Source: Actinomycetota bacterium (lineage in GTDB: Bacteria; Actinomycetota; Acidimicrobiia; Spongiisociales; UBA5794). Taken from it: a stretch of DNA of 59,696 nucleotides. Positions 20,279 to 28,031 of this stretch are shown piece after piece. A model generated the notes under the pieces. The model had not been told where the DNA came from, searched no databases, and worked only from the letters and a program-made list of their open reading frames with translations. Position numbers and translations under genes: made by a program. Each line of letters begins with the position of its first letter. Position 1 is the first letter of the stretch. The stretch covers positions 1-59,696 of the forward strand of contig JASJXX010000006.1 of NCBI GenBank assembly GCA_030123765.1, read 5' to 3'.

Positions 20279-21103
20279 TCAGGGACGGTCGCCGTCTGCC
20301 TGGCTCCCGGCACCGTCCGTGGAGCTGTCTGCCTGGCTCCCGGCACCATCTGTGTAGTCGTCTGCCTGGCTCCCGGCACCATCTGTGTAGTCGTCTTCCT
20401 GGCTCCCGGCGTCGCCTGTGTCGCTGACATCGGCGGCACCGTCTGACGCCACGCCAGCGACCTTGTCGCCGAAGTCCTGGCCGTCGGTCGTCGGGTTTTC
20501 GTCGCCAGTCGTACCGAACACCGTGCCGACGACGTCCTTGGCGGTCTTGGAGGCGTCCTCAGGGAGGTCCTCAGGGAGGACGGGAGCATCCGGCATCTCA
20601 ACGTCGCCGGGTGCTGGGATCCCGATCCCGATGTTGGCGCCCAGATCGGACACCCACTGCTGGACCGGTTCCGGCAGGTTGTCGGTAGCGGCGAGACCGC
20701 CGCCGGTTGCGGCGATCGCCATCGTGGCGACAGCGAACTTCCCGAGAAGGGTTGAGAGGAAGGTACTGATCATGGTGCGTCTTCTCCATTTTCTGGCCAG
20801 AGGCTGTGTCGTACGACTCCTGGCCAACAGTGGTGTCGTACGACTGCCCGACCTGGTTCGGGCTGGAGAGTTCTCGGCAACCGACCTCGCCTCTGCGGCC
20901 AGCAGGCCGGGCAACGCTTCGTTGACCGGTTCGCTGACTGCAGAGTCTGATCCGAGTCGATCGATGAAAGCCGCTACCGCGTCTCCGTCTCCGGATTCAC
21001 GATCACCGGCGGCCAACCGATCGATCCACTCATCAAGGTGTTGCTTTGAACGTCTCATCTCACCCCTGTTACCGACGCGTCGCCACCAGAACGTACTTCT
21101 CAT
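20279..21103 (-). CDS. Putative membrane anti-sigma partner / hypothetical protein with 11-aa repeat tail
   Basis: ATGA overlap with upstream ECF sigma gene; single TM (FAVATMAIAATGGGLAA); C-terminal (DGAGSQADDYT)-like repeats. Alternative start at 21058. Confidence 0.6.
   Translation of the reverse strand: MRSTFWWRRVGNRGEMRRSKQHLDEWIDRLAAGDRESGDGDAVAAFIDRLGSDSAVSEPVNEALPGLLAAEARSVAENSPARTRSGSRTTPLLARSRTTQPLARKWRRRTMISTFLSTLLGKFAVATMAIAATGGGLAATDNLPEPVQQWVSDLGANIGIGIPAPGDVEMPDAPVLPEDLPEDASKTAKDVVGTVFGTTGDENPTTDGQDFGDKVAGVASDGAADVSDTGDAGSQEDDYTDGAGSQADDYTDGAGSQADSSTDGAGSQADGDRP
20295..20426. repeat. 33-bp tandem repeat, 4 copies (in-frame 11-aa repeat)
   Basis: TCTGCCTGGCTCCCGGCACC... beginning at 20295, 20328, 20361, 20394 (period exactly 33). 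Confidence 0.9.
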
Positions 21104-21702
21104 CGAAGATTCCTCTCCAGCCGTCTGAACGCTCTGCGTTGCAACGCCTGTACGGCCCCCGGCTTCTTGCCCACGATCCCCGCGATCTCCTTGATTCCGA
21201 ATCCGGCGCCGAAGCGCAGGAGGAGAACCTCCCGCTGGTCCGGAGAGAGCTGCTCGAGTGTGTGGATGAACTCCTCGTCGCCAAAGCGTTCCATGGCCGC
21301 AGACTCCGCCGAATGGGTCGAGGGGCTGACCCGATCCAGCACCACCTCTTCGGTGAGGTCCGTCGGCTTACGTCGCCGTCTGCGGCGCTCATCGATGATC
21401 CGGTGGTGGGCGATCATGAATACCCAAGAACGGAACGCGTTCCCGTCCCCCTGGAACTTCCGGAGACCCCGCACCACATGCAGCCAGGTCTCACCTACGA
21501 GATCGTCTATGTCTACGCCCCCCTGGCCCCGCACGTACCCACGCAGAGTCGCGTCGATGTCGTCGACGAGGCGCGCCCAGGCCCACTCGGCACCAGACCG
21601 GGCGGCGTCAAGCACAGATTCGAAAGGGCCCTCTACCGGCATTGCATCCTCTACGTCAGCGACATCGCTCTCCGCTCTTCTATCGGTAACCGAACCAGCC
21701 AT
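21100..21702 (-). CDS. ECF RNA polymerase sigma factor
   Basis: DDLVGETWLHVVRGLRKFQGDGNAFRSWVFMIAHHRIIDERRRRR...LSPDQREVLLLRFGAGFGIKEIAGIVGKKPGAVQALQRRAFRRL. Confidence 0.9.
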   Translation of the reverse strand: MAGSVTDRRAESDVADVEDAMPVEGPFESVLDAARSGAEWAWARLVDDIDATLRGYVRGQGGVDIDDLVGETWLHVVRGLRKFQGDGNAFRSWVFMIAHHRIIDERRRRRRKPTDLTEEVVLDRVSPSTHSAESAAMERFGDEEFIHTLEQLSPDQREVLLLRFGAGFGIKEIAGIVGKKPGAVQALQRRAFRRLERNLR

Positions 21703-21815
21703 CTGAAAACATACGTCCACTCTGTTTCTCGGATCGCCCCGCGGAGGATGCCTCACTGCACCAGGGCGGAGGGCGATGACGCGTACCCCGCTGGTAGAGG
21801 AGGCGGCCGGGTGTG

Positions 21816-22472
21816 TTACTCCGGGACGTTGGTGACGCGGCGGGTAAGGATCCACGCGACGGTGAGTACCACGGCAGTGCCGAGGATCAGGCCGCCAGCG
21901 ACGTCGGTGAGCCAGTGAGCCCGCAGGTACAAGCGGCTCCACGCCATCGCGACAGCGTACGCGACGCCGAGACCGAGGAAGAGACGGTACCGACCCGGCC
22001 ACAGAATCGCGAGGAGAATGGCAGCCCCGATCGCCATCGCGGCTCCCGACACCATCGAGTGGCCGGAAGGGAAGGCAGCGGATGACTCATGTACGAGAGT
22101 GTTCATTGGCCTGGACCGCCCGACCATCGCCTTGATGGATATCGAGAGGATCTGTGAGCCACCGACCATCGCGACCCAGGCTACCGCTGTCCGCCGATTC
22201 GCTAATACGGCGAACGCGATTGTGACGACGACAGCAGTCGGGAGAGCGATCGTGATCGCTCCTACATGATGGAAGAGCTCAGCAACAGCGACGAGCCACG
22301 CCACCTCTCCATCCTCCATGATGATGTTCAACGCGTCATCGAGCGGTTGGGTCCATCCCGTGACGACGAGCAGCGTGAGAGTCGCGAACGCGACGAAGAG
22401 CGCGACCGCGAACCGGATCCAGCCACTGCTCCGTCGCGTCTCAGGTCCTGTGCTATGTGCGTCTGTTGTCAT
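21816..22472 (-). CDS. PAP2-family phosphatase, membrane
   Basis: KAMVGRSRP, SAAFPSGHSM, SRLYLRAHWLTDVAGG (three PAP2 motifs); multiple TMs. Confidence 0.9.
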   Translation of the reverse strand: MTTDAHSTGPETRRSSGWIRFAVALFVAFATLTLLVVTGWTQPLDDALNIIMEDGEVAWLVAVAELFHHVGAITIALPTAVVVTIAFAVLANRRTAVAWVAMVGGSQILSISIKAMVGRSRPMNTLVHESSAAFPSGHSMVSGAAMAIGAAILLAILWPGRYRLFLGLGVAYAVAMAWSRLYLRAHWLTDVAGGLILGTAVVLTVAWILTRRVTNVPE

Positions 22473-22652
22473 GACATCTGGCCCGCTCGCCGATTCTGCC
22501 GGCCTCTCCCACCGCTGATTCACGACACCATATCAGCCGTGATCGGCCAAGCGAGAGGTCCGGATCGAGTCTGATCAACGGCAGCGACGCGGAGAGGTAA
22601 CAGTTAGCACGCACCCTTCCACTTCTCGGTGGAGCTTCCTCACGCTGCGGAC

Positions 22653-23507
22653 TCAACGCGTAGCGTCGGAACCGAGGTGTGATGTGAGGAAGGCGACTAC
22701 TTTCGGGAAGAAGGGCGCGAAGAGTGTGAGGTCGCTGTGACCAGCATCGGGCACGATGACAAGCTCCGCCTGCGGGAGAAGCCCGCTGAGTTCGTAGGCC
22801 TCCTCAACGGGGACCACAGCGTCGTCTTCGCCGTGGATGAAGAGCACAGGTATAGAGACGTGCGTGATCCGGCTCCGCGGCGCAATGTCGTCGAACCGTT
22901 TCCCGATCATGGCCTGGATCACTGCCAGCACCGCCCATCGGACCGGCCGCGGGAGGGGCAGGTTCGCGTTCATGAGATCCCCAGGATGCGCGAAGGAGGC
23001 CACGGCCACGACCGCTGAGAGGCCATCTGAATACGAGGCGCGATAGATCGCGGCGGCGGCACCCACGGAGTGACCGATGACCGCGACATCCGTCACGTCG
23101 CTGCGCCCATGGAGATAGTCGACCCCGGCGCCGAGGTCCTCGGCAAAGCGCAGCATCGAGACATGATCGTCATGTTCGGAGAGGCCGTGGTTCCGTGCGT
23201 CAAGGAAGAACGCGTGGAATCCCGCATCGTGAAGCGCCGGTGCAAGCTCGAGCATGTCTGCGGCATTTCCTCCCCACCCGTGAAGGACGATCACCGCCGG
23301 AGCGACACCCGCGACGGGCACAAGCCAGGCGTGGAGTTGAAGGCTCCTCACGCCCGAGATCCACATCTCCTCCCCAGGAAGACCGAAGTCCGCCGGAGAG
23401 CGGTCCGTGTCGCGCTGTGGCGGGCGCCACGCACGCTTGAACAGGCGGGGAGCCGCCGCGACGACTCCCGCAATCAACACGAACGACAGGATGATGCTCT
23501 TACGCAT
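22653..23507 (-). CDS. Alpha/beta hydrolase
   Basis: VIVLHGWGGNAADML, GHSVGAAAAI nucleophile elbow, FIHGEDDAVVP, DAGHSDL. Confidence 0.85.
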   Translation of the reverse strand: MRKSIILSFVLIAGVVAAAPRLFKRAWRPPQRDTDRSPADFGLPGEEMWISGVRSLQLHAWLVPVAGVAPAVIVLHGWGGNAADMLELAPALHDAGFHAFFLDARNHGLSEHDDHVSMLRFAEDLGAGVDYLHGRSDVTDVAVIGHSVGAAAAIYRASYSDGLSAVVAVASFAHPGDLMNANLPLPRPVRWAVLAVIQAMIGKRFDDIAPRSRITHVSIPVLFIHGEDDAVVPVEEAYELSGLLPQAELVIVPDAGHSDLTLFAPFFPKVVAFLTSHLGSDATR

Positions 23508-23651
23508 GCCGAAACAATAGGTGTCGTGCCAGCCGAGCGAGACGATGCGTAGATCGCGACGGAATGCAACTCACGGAGAATCGTTGCAACAGCAATGACT
23601 ACGAAGCGCCATCCGATCCTTGCCGAGCGTAGGGATCCAGGCTGATCCACC

Positions 23652-23828
23652 GTGCTCGACATCCTTCTCCCTGCTACGGATGGTGTGGTCGCTCTCCAAT
23701 TCGCTGCCGCGGCGACTGCCGTAGTGGTCGGGGTGTGGCTCACTCGCAAGGACAGGGACTCTCGTCGGCTCGTCGTCGGGTTGGGACTTCTCGCGTCTGG
23801 TCTGATGGCGATCCGAGCTATCCACTGA
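23652..23828 (+). CDS. Small putative membrane protein (58 aa)
   Basis: GTG start; VLDILLPATDGVVALQFAAAATAVVVGVWLTRKDRDSRRLVVGLGLLASGLMAIRAIH*. Confidence 0.4.
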   Translation: MLDILLPATDGVVALQFAAAATAVVVGVWLTRKDRDSRRLVVGLGLLASGLMAIRAIH

Positions 23829-23855
23829 TCGGTCTGCCCGATTAGGCTGTCGCCG

Positions 23856-24842
23856 ATGTTCGAATTTGATGGTTCGCCTGTACCGGTTCGCGACGGGCTG
23901 AAGAACGCGTACGCCGCTATCTGGGGTCATCTCGGGGCGTCCGGCCCGACCATGATCAGTGACGAGCGCATCGGGCTCGCTCGTCACGCTCGGGCGACCC
24001 GCAGAGGGGAGCCGTTGCCATCTGTTGACCTCCCGGAATCTGTCCTGGCTCTCGCTAGCACTCTCTTCGTGCATCCGGGGCGCGTCAACGAGGAAATCGT
24101 CCGCTGCGCAGCGGACGAGGCGGGTGATGCGGCAGCTGTCGAGGCGATCTCGATCGTGTCCATGCTCTCCGCAGTTGACGGCACGCACCGGGCTCTCGGT
24201 GCAGAGCTGGAGCCACTCCCCGAGCCGTCTCCTGGGCGAGCGACGGGGAACATTGCCCGCGGGTTGAAGCGCCGCAGAACCTATCTGCCGATGCCACCGG
24301 GAGCGATCCCGGTCGCGTTCGACCTGTTGCCGGATGTTGGGGAGGTGTACCGGGAGAGCTACGGTCCGCAGTACATGACCGAGGCCGAGATGGCGTTCAG
24401 CGGGTTCCGCCGCAGCCCGGGCCTCAACCGCGCACAGATCGAGACCATCGCATCGCGTACGTCGCTTCTCAATGAGTGTTTCTATTGAACTCTCAGCCAT
24501 GTGCGGATGCTCCGTGAGAGCGCCACTGCTTTCGGCTACGACGTCGACATCGCTGCCGTCGGAGACCCTTCTCGGGCGCTCGGGATCCCGGGCGGGGACG
24601 AGCTCCTCCGATTCGTTGACACGATCATGACTGGTTCCCCTGATGAACTGGACAGCGCCCGTAGCGCGATCATCGACCATCTCGGACCCGAGAGCCTGGT
24701 GGACGCAGCGAGTGTCTTCGGGAACTTCGAGATGATGAACCGGGTGGCGGAGGGCACAGGAATCCAGATTCCCCGCCAGTCGATCGAACGAATGAGGGAC
24801 ACCATCGACGTTCTCGGGCTCGAACGTCTCCTAAGATCCTGA
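23856..24842 (+). CDS. CMD/AhpD-like (peroxidase-related) protein with in-frame TGA at 24486-24488: candidate selenoprotein (CxxU)
   Basis: ORFs 23856..24488 and 24501..24842 are in the same frame; reading through gives ...ETIASRTSLLNECFYUTLSHVRMLRESATAFG..., i.e. the conserved NxCxYCxxxH motif with the second Cys replaced by UGA. Confidence 0.75.
24490..24520 (+). promoter_or_regulatory. Putative bacterial SECIS-like stem-loop 3' of UGA
   Basis: CTCTCA (24490-24495) pairs with TGAGAG (24515-24520); inner CGGA/TCCG with TGC loop, or CAT/ATG with GTGCGG loop. Confidence 0.45.
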
Positions 24843-24917
24843 GAAGGCAACTAACCGATTCGTCATGGCGCTGGTAAAGCGCGAGAATCAGGGTGCTTAG
24901 CAACCCAGGAGGTAGAT

Positions 24918-26879
24918 GTGGCCGACTCCGGTATCGAGAACCTGCTCCACGAGGATCGCCTCTTCCCCCCCTCAGAGGAGTTCGCGGCGCAAGCTACCGC
25001 ACAGGCCGCTCTCTACGACGAAGGCGAAGCGGACTTCGTCGCGTACTGGAAGCGCCAGGCTCTCGAACGGATTACCTGGTACAAGGAACCGACCGAAGGT
25101 CTGGACGACTCCAACGCTCCCTTCTACAAGTGGTTCGCCGACGGCGAGTTGAATGTCACGTTCAACTGCATCGACCGACATCTCGAGAAGGGGGGTGACA
25201 AGGTCGCTTTCCACTGGGTCGGGGAGCCTGGAGACACCCGCACGATCACCTATCGGGAACTGTACGAAGACGTCAACCGTTTGGCGAACGGCCTCCGTTC
25301 GCTCGGTATCGAGAAGGGCGACCGGGTCGCCATTTACATGGGCATGGTGCCCGAACTTGCTGTGGCGATGCTCGCGTGCGCAAGGATTGGGGCGGTGCAC
25401 TCGGTGATCTTCGGCGGGTTCAGCGCCGAGTCGATCATCGACAGAGTCGAGGACATGAAGTCGAAGCTTCTCATCACCTGCGACGGGGCCTGGCGCCGAG
25501 GTTCGGTTGTCCCGTTGAAGGAGAACTGCGACATCGCCATGGAATCGACACCCTCCGTTGAACACTGTGTCGTGTACAAGCGGACGAATCAGGCCGTGTC
25601 CATGACCGAGGGTCGCGATATCTGGTGGCATGACCTTGTCGCAGGCGAGTCGAGTGAGTGCGAACCGGAGGTAATGGGGGCCGAGGATCTGCTGTACGTC
25701 CTGTACACCTCAGGGACGACCGCGAAGCCGAAGGGGATCATGCACACGACCGCCGGCTACCTCACCGGTGTCGCCACAACGCATGCGCTCGTCTTCGATA
25801 TCAAGTCCGAGACCGACGTCTACTGGTGTGCAGCGGACATCGGATGGGTCACCGGGCACTCCTACATCGTCTATGGGCCACTTGCGAACCATACGACGAG
25901 CGTCATCTATGAGGGGACACCCGACTACCCGGAGAAGGATCGGCTGTGGTCGATTATCGAGGAGTATGGCGTGACCATCCTGTACACGGCACCGACCGCG
26001 ATCAGGGCGTTCATGAAGTGGGGCGTCGAGTATCCCGAACGCCACGACCTCACCTCGCTCCGCCTCCTCGGATCGGTCGGTGAGCCGATCAACCCCGAAG
26101 CGTGGATCTGGTACCACGAGAACATCGGTGGGACGGTCTGTCCGATCGTTGACACGTGGTGGCAGACCGAGACAGGGAGCATCATGATCTCGCCACTCCC
26201 GGGTGTGACGACGACCAAGCCCGGCTCCGCGACTAAAGCGATTCCGGGTATCACTGCAGCCGTGGTCAACGAGGAGGGCGAACCGGTCGACCCCGGCAGC
26301 GGCGGGTTCCTGACGATTACGGAGCCGTGGCCTGCCATGCTGCGGTCGATCTATGGAGACGACGAACGTTACGTCGAGACATACTGGTCCCAGCATGCCG
26401 GTCTGTACTGGGCGGGTGACGGAGCGAAGCTCGACGAAGACAACTACTTGTGGATCCTCGGCCGAATCGACGACGTGATGAACATAGCTGGTCATCGCAT
26501 CTCCACGATGGAGGTCGAGTCGGCTCTCGTGTCACACGCCGCGGTCGCCGAGGCAGCTGTAGTCGGGGCCACTGACGACTTGACAGGACAGGCGATCGTC
26601 TCTTTCGTGACTCTGCGCAGCGGAGTCGACGAGAGCGATGAGCTCAACGATGAGCTCAGGAAGCATGTCGCGACGAAGATCGGTCCGATCGCACGGCCAA
26701 AGTCGATCATCTTCACCCCTGACCTGCCCAAGACGCGGTCAGGCAAGATCATGCGAAGGCTGCTGCGCGACATCTGCGACAACCGATCACTCGGCGACAT
26801 CACGACGCTCGCCGACGCGGACGTCGTTGCGACGATCACCGCCCAGCAGGCAGAAGCCCGGAGGTCAGACGAGGAGTAA
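24918..26879 (+). CDS. acsA: Acetyl-CoA synthetase
   Basis: YTSGTTAKPKGI, DTWWQTETGSIMI, GRIDDVMNIAGHRIST, KTRSGKIMRR. Confidence 0.95.
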   Translation: MADSGIENLLHEDRLFPPSEEFAAQATAQAALYDEGEADFVAYWKRQALERITWYKEPTEGLDDSNAPFYKWFADGELNVTFNCIDRHLEKGGDKVAFHWVGEPGDTRTITYRELYEDVNRLANGLRSLGIEKGDRVAIYMGMVPELAVAMLACARIGAVHSVIFGGFSAESIIDRVEDMKSKLLITCDGAWRRGSVVPLKENCDIAMESTPSVEHCVVYKRTNQAVSMTEGRDIWWHDLVAGESSECEPEVMGAEDLLYVLYTSGTTAKPKGIMHTTAGYLTGVATTHALVFDIKSETDVYWCAADIGWVTGHSYIVYGPLANHTTSVIYEGTPDYPEKDRLWSIIEEYGVTILYTAPTAIRAFMKWGVEYPERHDLTSLRLLGSVGEPINPEAWIWYHENIGGTVCPIVDTWWQTETGSIMISPLPGVTTTKPGSATKAIPGITAAVVNEEGEPVDPGSGGFLTITEPWPAMLRSIYGDDERYVETYWSQHAGLYWAGDGAKLDEDNYLWILGRIDDVMNIAGHRISTMEVESALVSHAAVAEAAVVGATDDLTGQAIVSFVTLRSGVDESDELNDELRKHVATKIGPIARPKSIIFTPDLPKTRSGKIMRRLLRDICDNRSLGDITTLADADVVATITAQQAEARRSDEE

Positions 26880-26949
26880 TAACGAAAAGCTAGTCTCGGA
26901 GAACTCTCCGGCGGCGGTGGGCGTTGGCCGAAGGTGGATCGACGGTGCG

Positions 26950-27306
26950 TTACGCTCCAGCCAGCGGGTCGGGGCCGTACCGGTTCTCTCCCTGCGTACC
27001 TGTAAGGAAGCGTGTCTCGATCAAGGCCCAGAATCCGCCGATGATCGGCACAAGCCCGATCAGAATCCACCACCCTGACTTGTCACGGTCATGCCATCGC
27101 TTGATCGCGATCGCGAGCCCCGCCCAAAGCGTTCCGAGATACATGATGGCGAGCAGTATTCAGCCGATCGTCGAGTTCAACGACGCGAGAAGCCCGCCCA
27201 CTAGCAGGCTGAAGAGCCACAGCGCGACTGAGCCGAGCCAGAACTCTCCGCGGTTGATCCGCCCATCGAACGCGAACAGTAGACGTCTCCAGTCGATGTT
27301 TTCCAT
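26950..27306 (-). pseudogene. DUF805 membrane protein interrupted by in-frame TGA (27160-27162)
   Basis: ORFs 27160..27348(-) and 26950..27144(-) share a frame; joined: MENIDWRRLLFAFDGRINRGEFWLGSVALWLFSLLVGGLLASLNSTIG*ILLAIMYLGTLWAGLAIAIKRWHDRDKSGWWILIGLVPIIGGFWALIETRFLTGTQGENRYGPDPLAGA. Confidence 0.75.
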
Positions 27307-27379
27307 CCCCTGTCTCCCCTCGGTACGCCACCGCATCCTGCAGCCCACCCCTCACCCGATGGGGTATGGTGAGGCGACC

Positions 27380-28018
27380 ATGACGCGTACTGACCGCGAT
27401 CCATACCGGCGCATCGCCAGGTTCTACGATGGGATTCTGGAGCCCGTCAACGCGCCGCTCCGAGCCATCGGCCTCAAGATGCACCCCCCAGACAACTCGA
27501 TGTCTGTGCTCGACGTCGGATGCGGCACCGGGGCCCACCTTGCAGCGTACGTTGAGGCTGGCGCAGACTGTCACGGCATCGATACCTCCCCTGCGATGCT
27601 CGAACGTGCTCACGCGAGGATCGGCGATCGTGCCAACCTCCAGCTCGGGGATGCAGTGGCGCTCCCTCACGAGGAGTCGTCGTTCGATCTTGTCGTCACG
27701 TCGCTCTTCCTGCATGAACTCGACGTGCGCACCCGGGACGCAGCGCTCGCAGAGATGGCGCGCGTTGTGAAGCCCGATGGCCGGGTTCTGGTCATCGACT
27801 ACCGCGCAGGGCCGCTCCGCATGAAGGGGCGCGTGACGCGCACGCTCGTGACCGTCGCCGAGCGCGTTGCGGGGCGCGACCATTACCGCAACTGGCGCGT
27901 GTACCTCGGCCAGGGTGGTCTTCCGGCGGTCGCGTCGAAGGCTGGCCTCATCGTCGAGCGCGAGAAGATCGTCTCGGGCGGCAACCTCGCGCTCTGGCTC
28001 TTGAAGGCTGCACGTTGA
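27380..28018 (+). CDS. Class I SAM-dependent methyltransferase
   Basis: VLDVGCGTGAHLAAY motif I; ATG at 27380. Confidence 0.88.
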   Translation: MTRTDRDPYRRIARFYDGILEPVNAPLRAIGLKMHPPDNSMSVLDVGCGTGAHLAAYVEAGADCHGIDTSPAMLERAHARIGDRANLQLGDAVALPHEESSFDLVVTSLFLHELDVRTRDAALAEMARVVKPDGRVLVIDYRAGPLRMKGRVTRTLVTVAERVAGRDHYRNWRVYLGQGGLPAVASKAGLIVEREKIVSGGNLALWLLKAAR

Positions 28019-28031
28019 CAGACAGAATTGC

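Noticed and set aside
20295-20426. 33-bp repeats resembling a small CRISPR array
   Set aside because: Units are directly tandem with no unique spacers, exactly in frame with an 11-aa protein repeat; no cas genes nearby.
24486-24507. Ordinary frameshift pseudogene interpretation of the CMD/AhpD gene
   Set aside because: Both halves are in the same frame and the interruption is a single TGA precisely at the catalytic Cys; a nonsense mutation is still possible but a frameshift is not.
23571-24680. Minus-strand ORF (369 aa) spanning the UGA-containing gene
   Set aside because: Arg/Asp/His-rich antisense-type translation with no motif; the plus-strand reading has the CMD/AhpD motif.
23856-27306. 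Genome-wide UGA-to-Trp reassignment to explain two in-frame UGAs
   Set aside because: TGA clearly terminates many genes here (for example sigH at 936, hemH at 10578 and the ATGA junctions), and reading through these would destroy operon boundaries.
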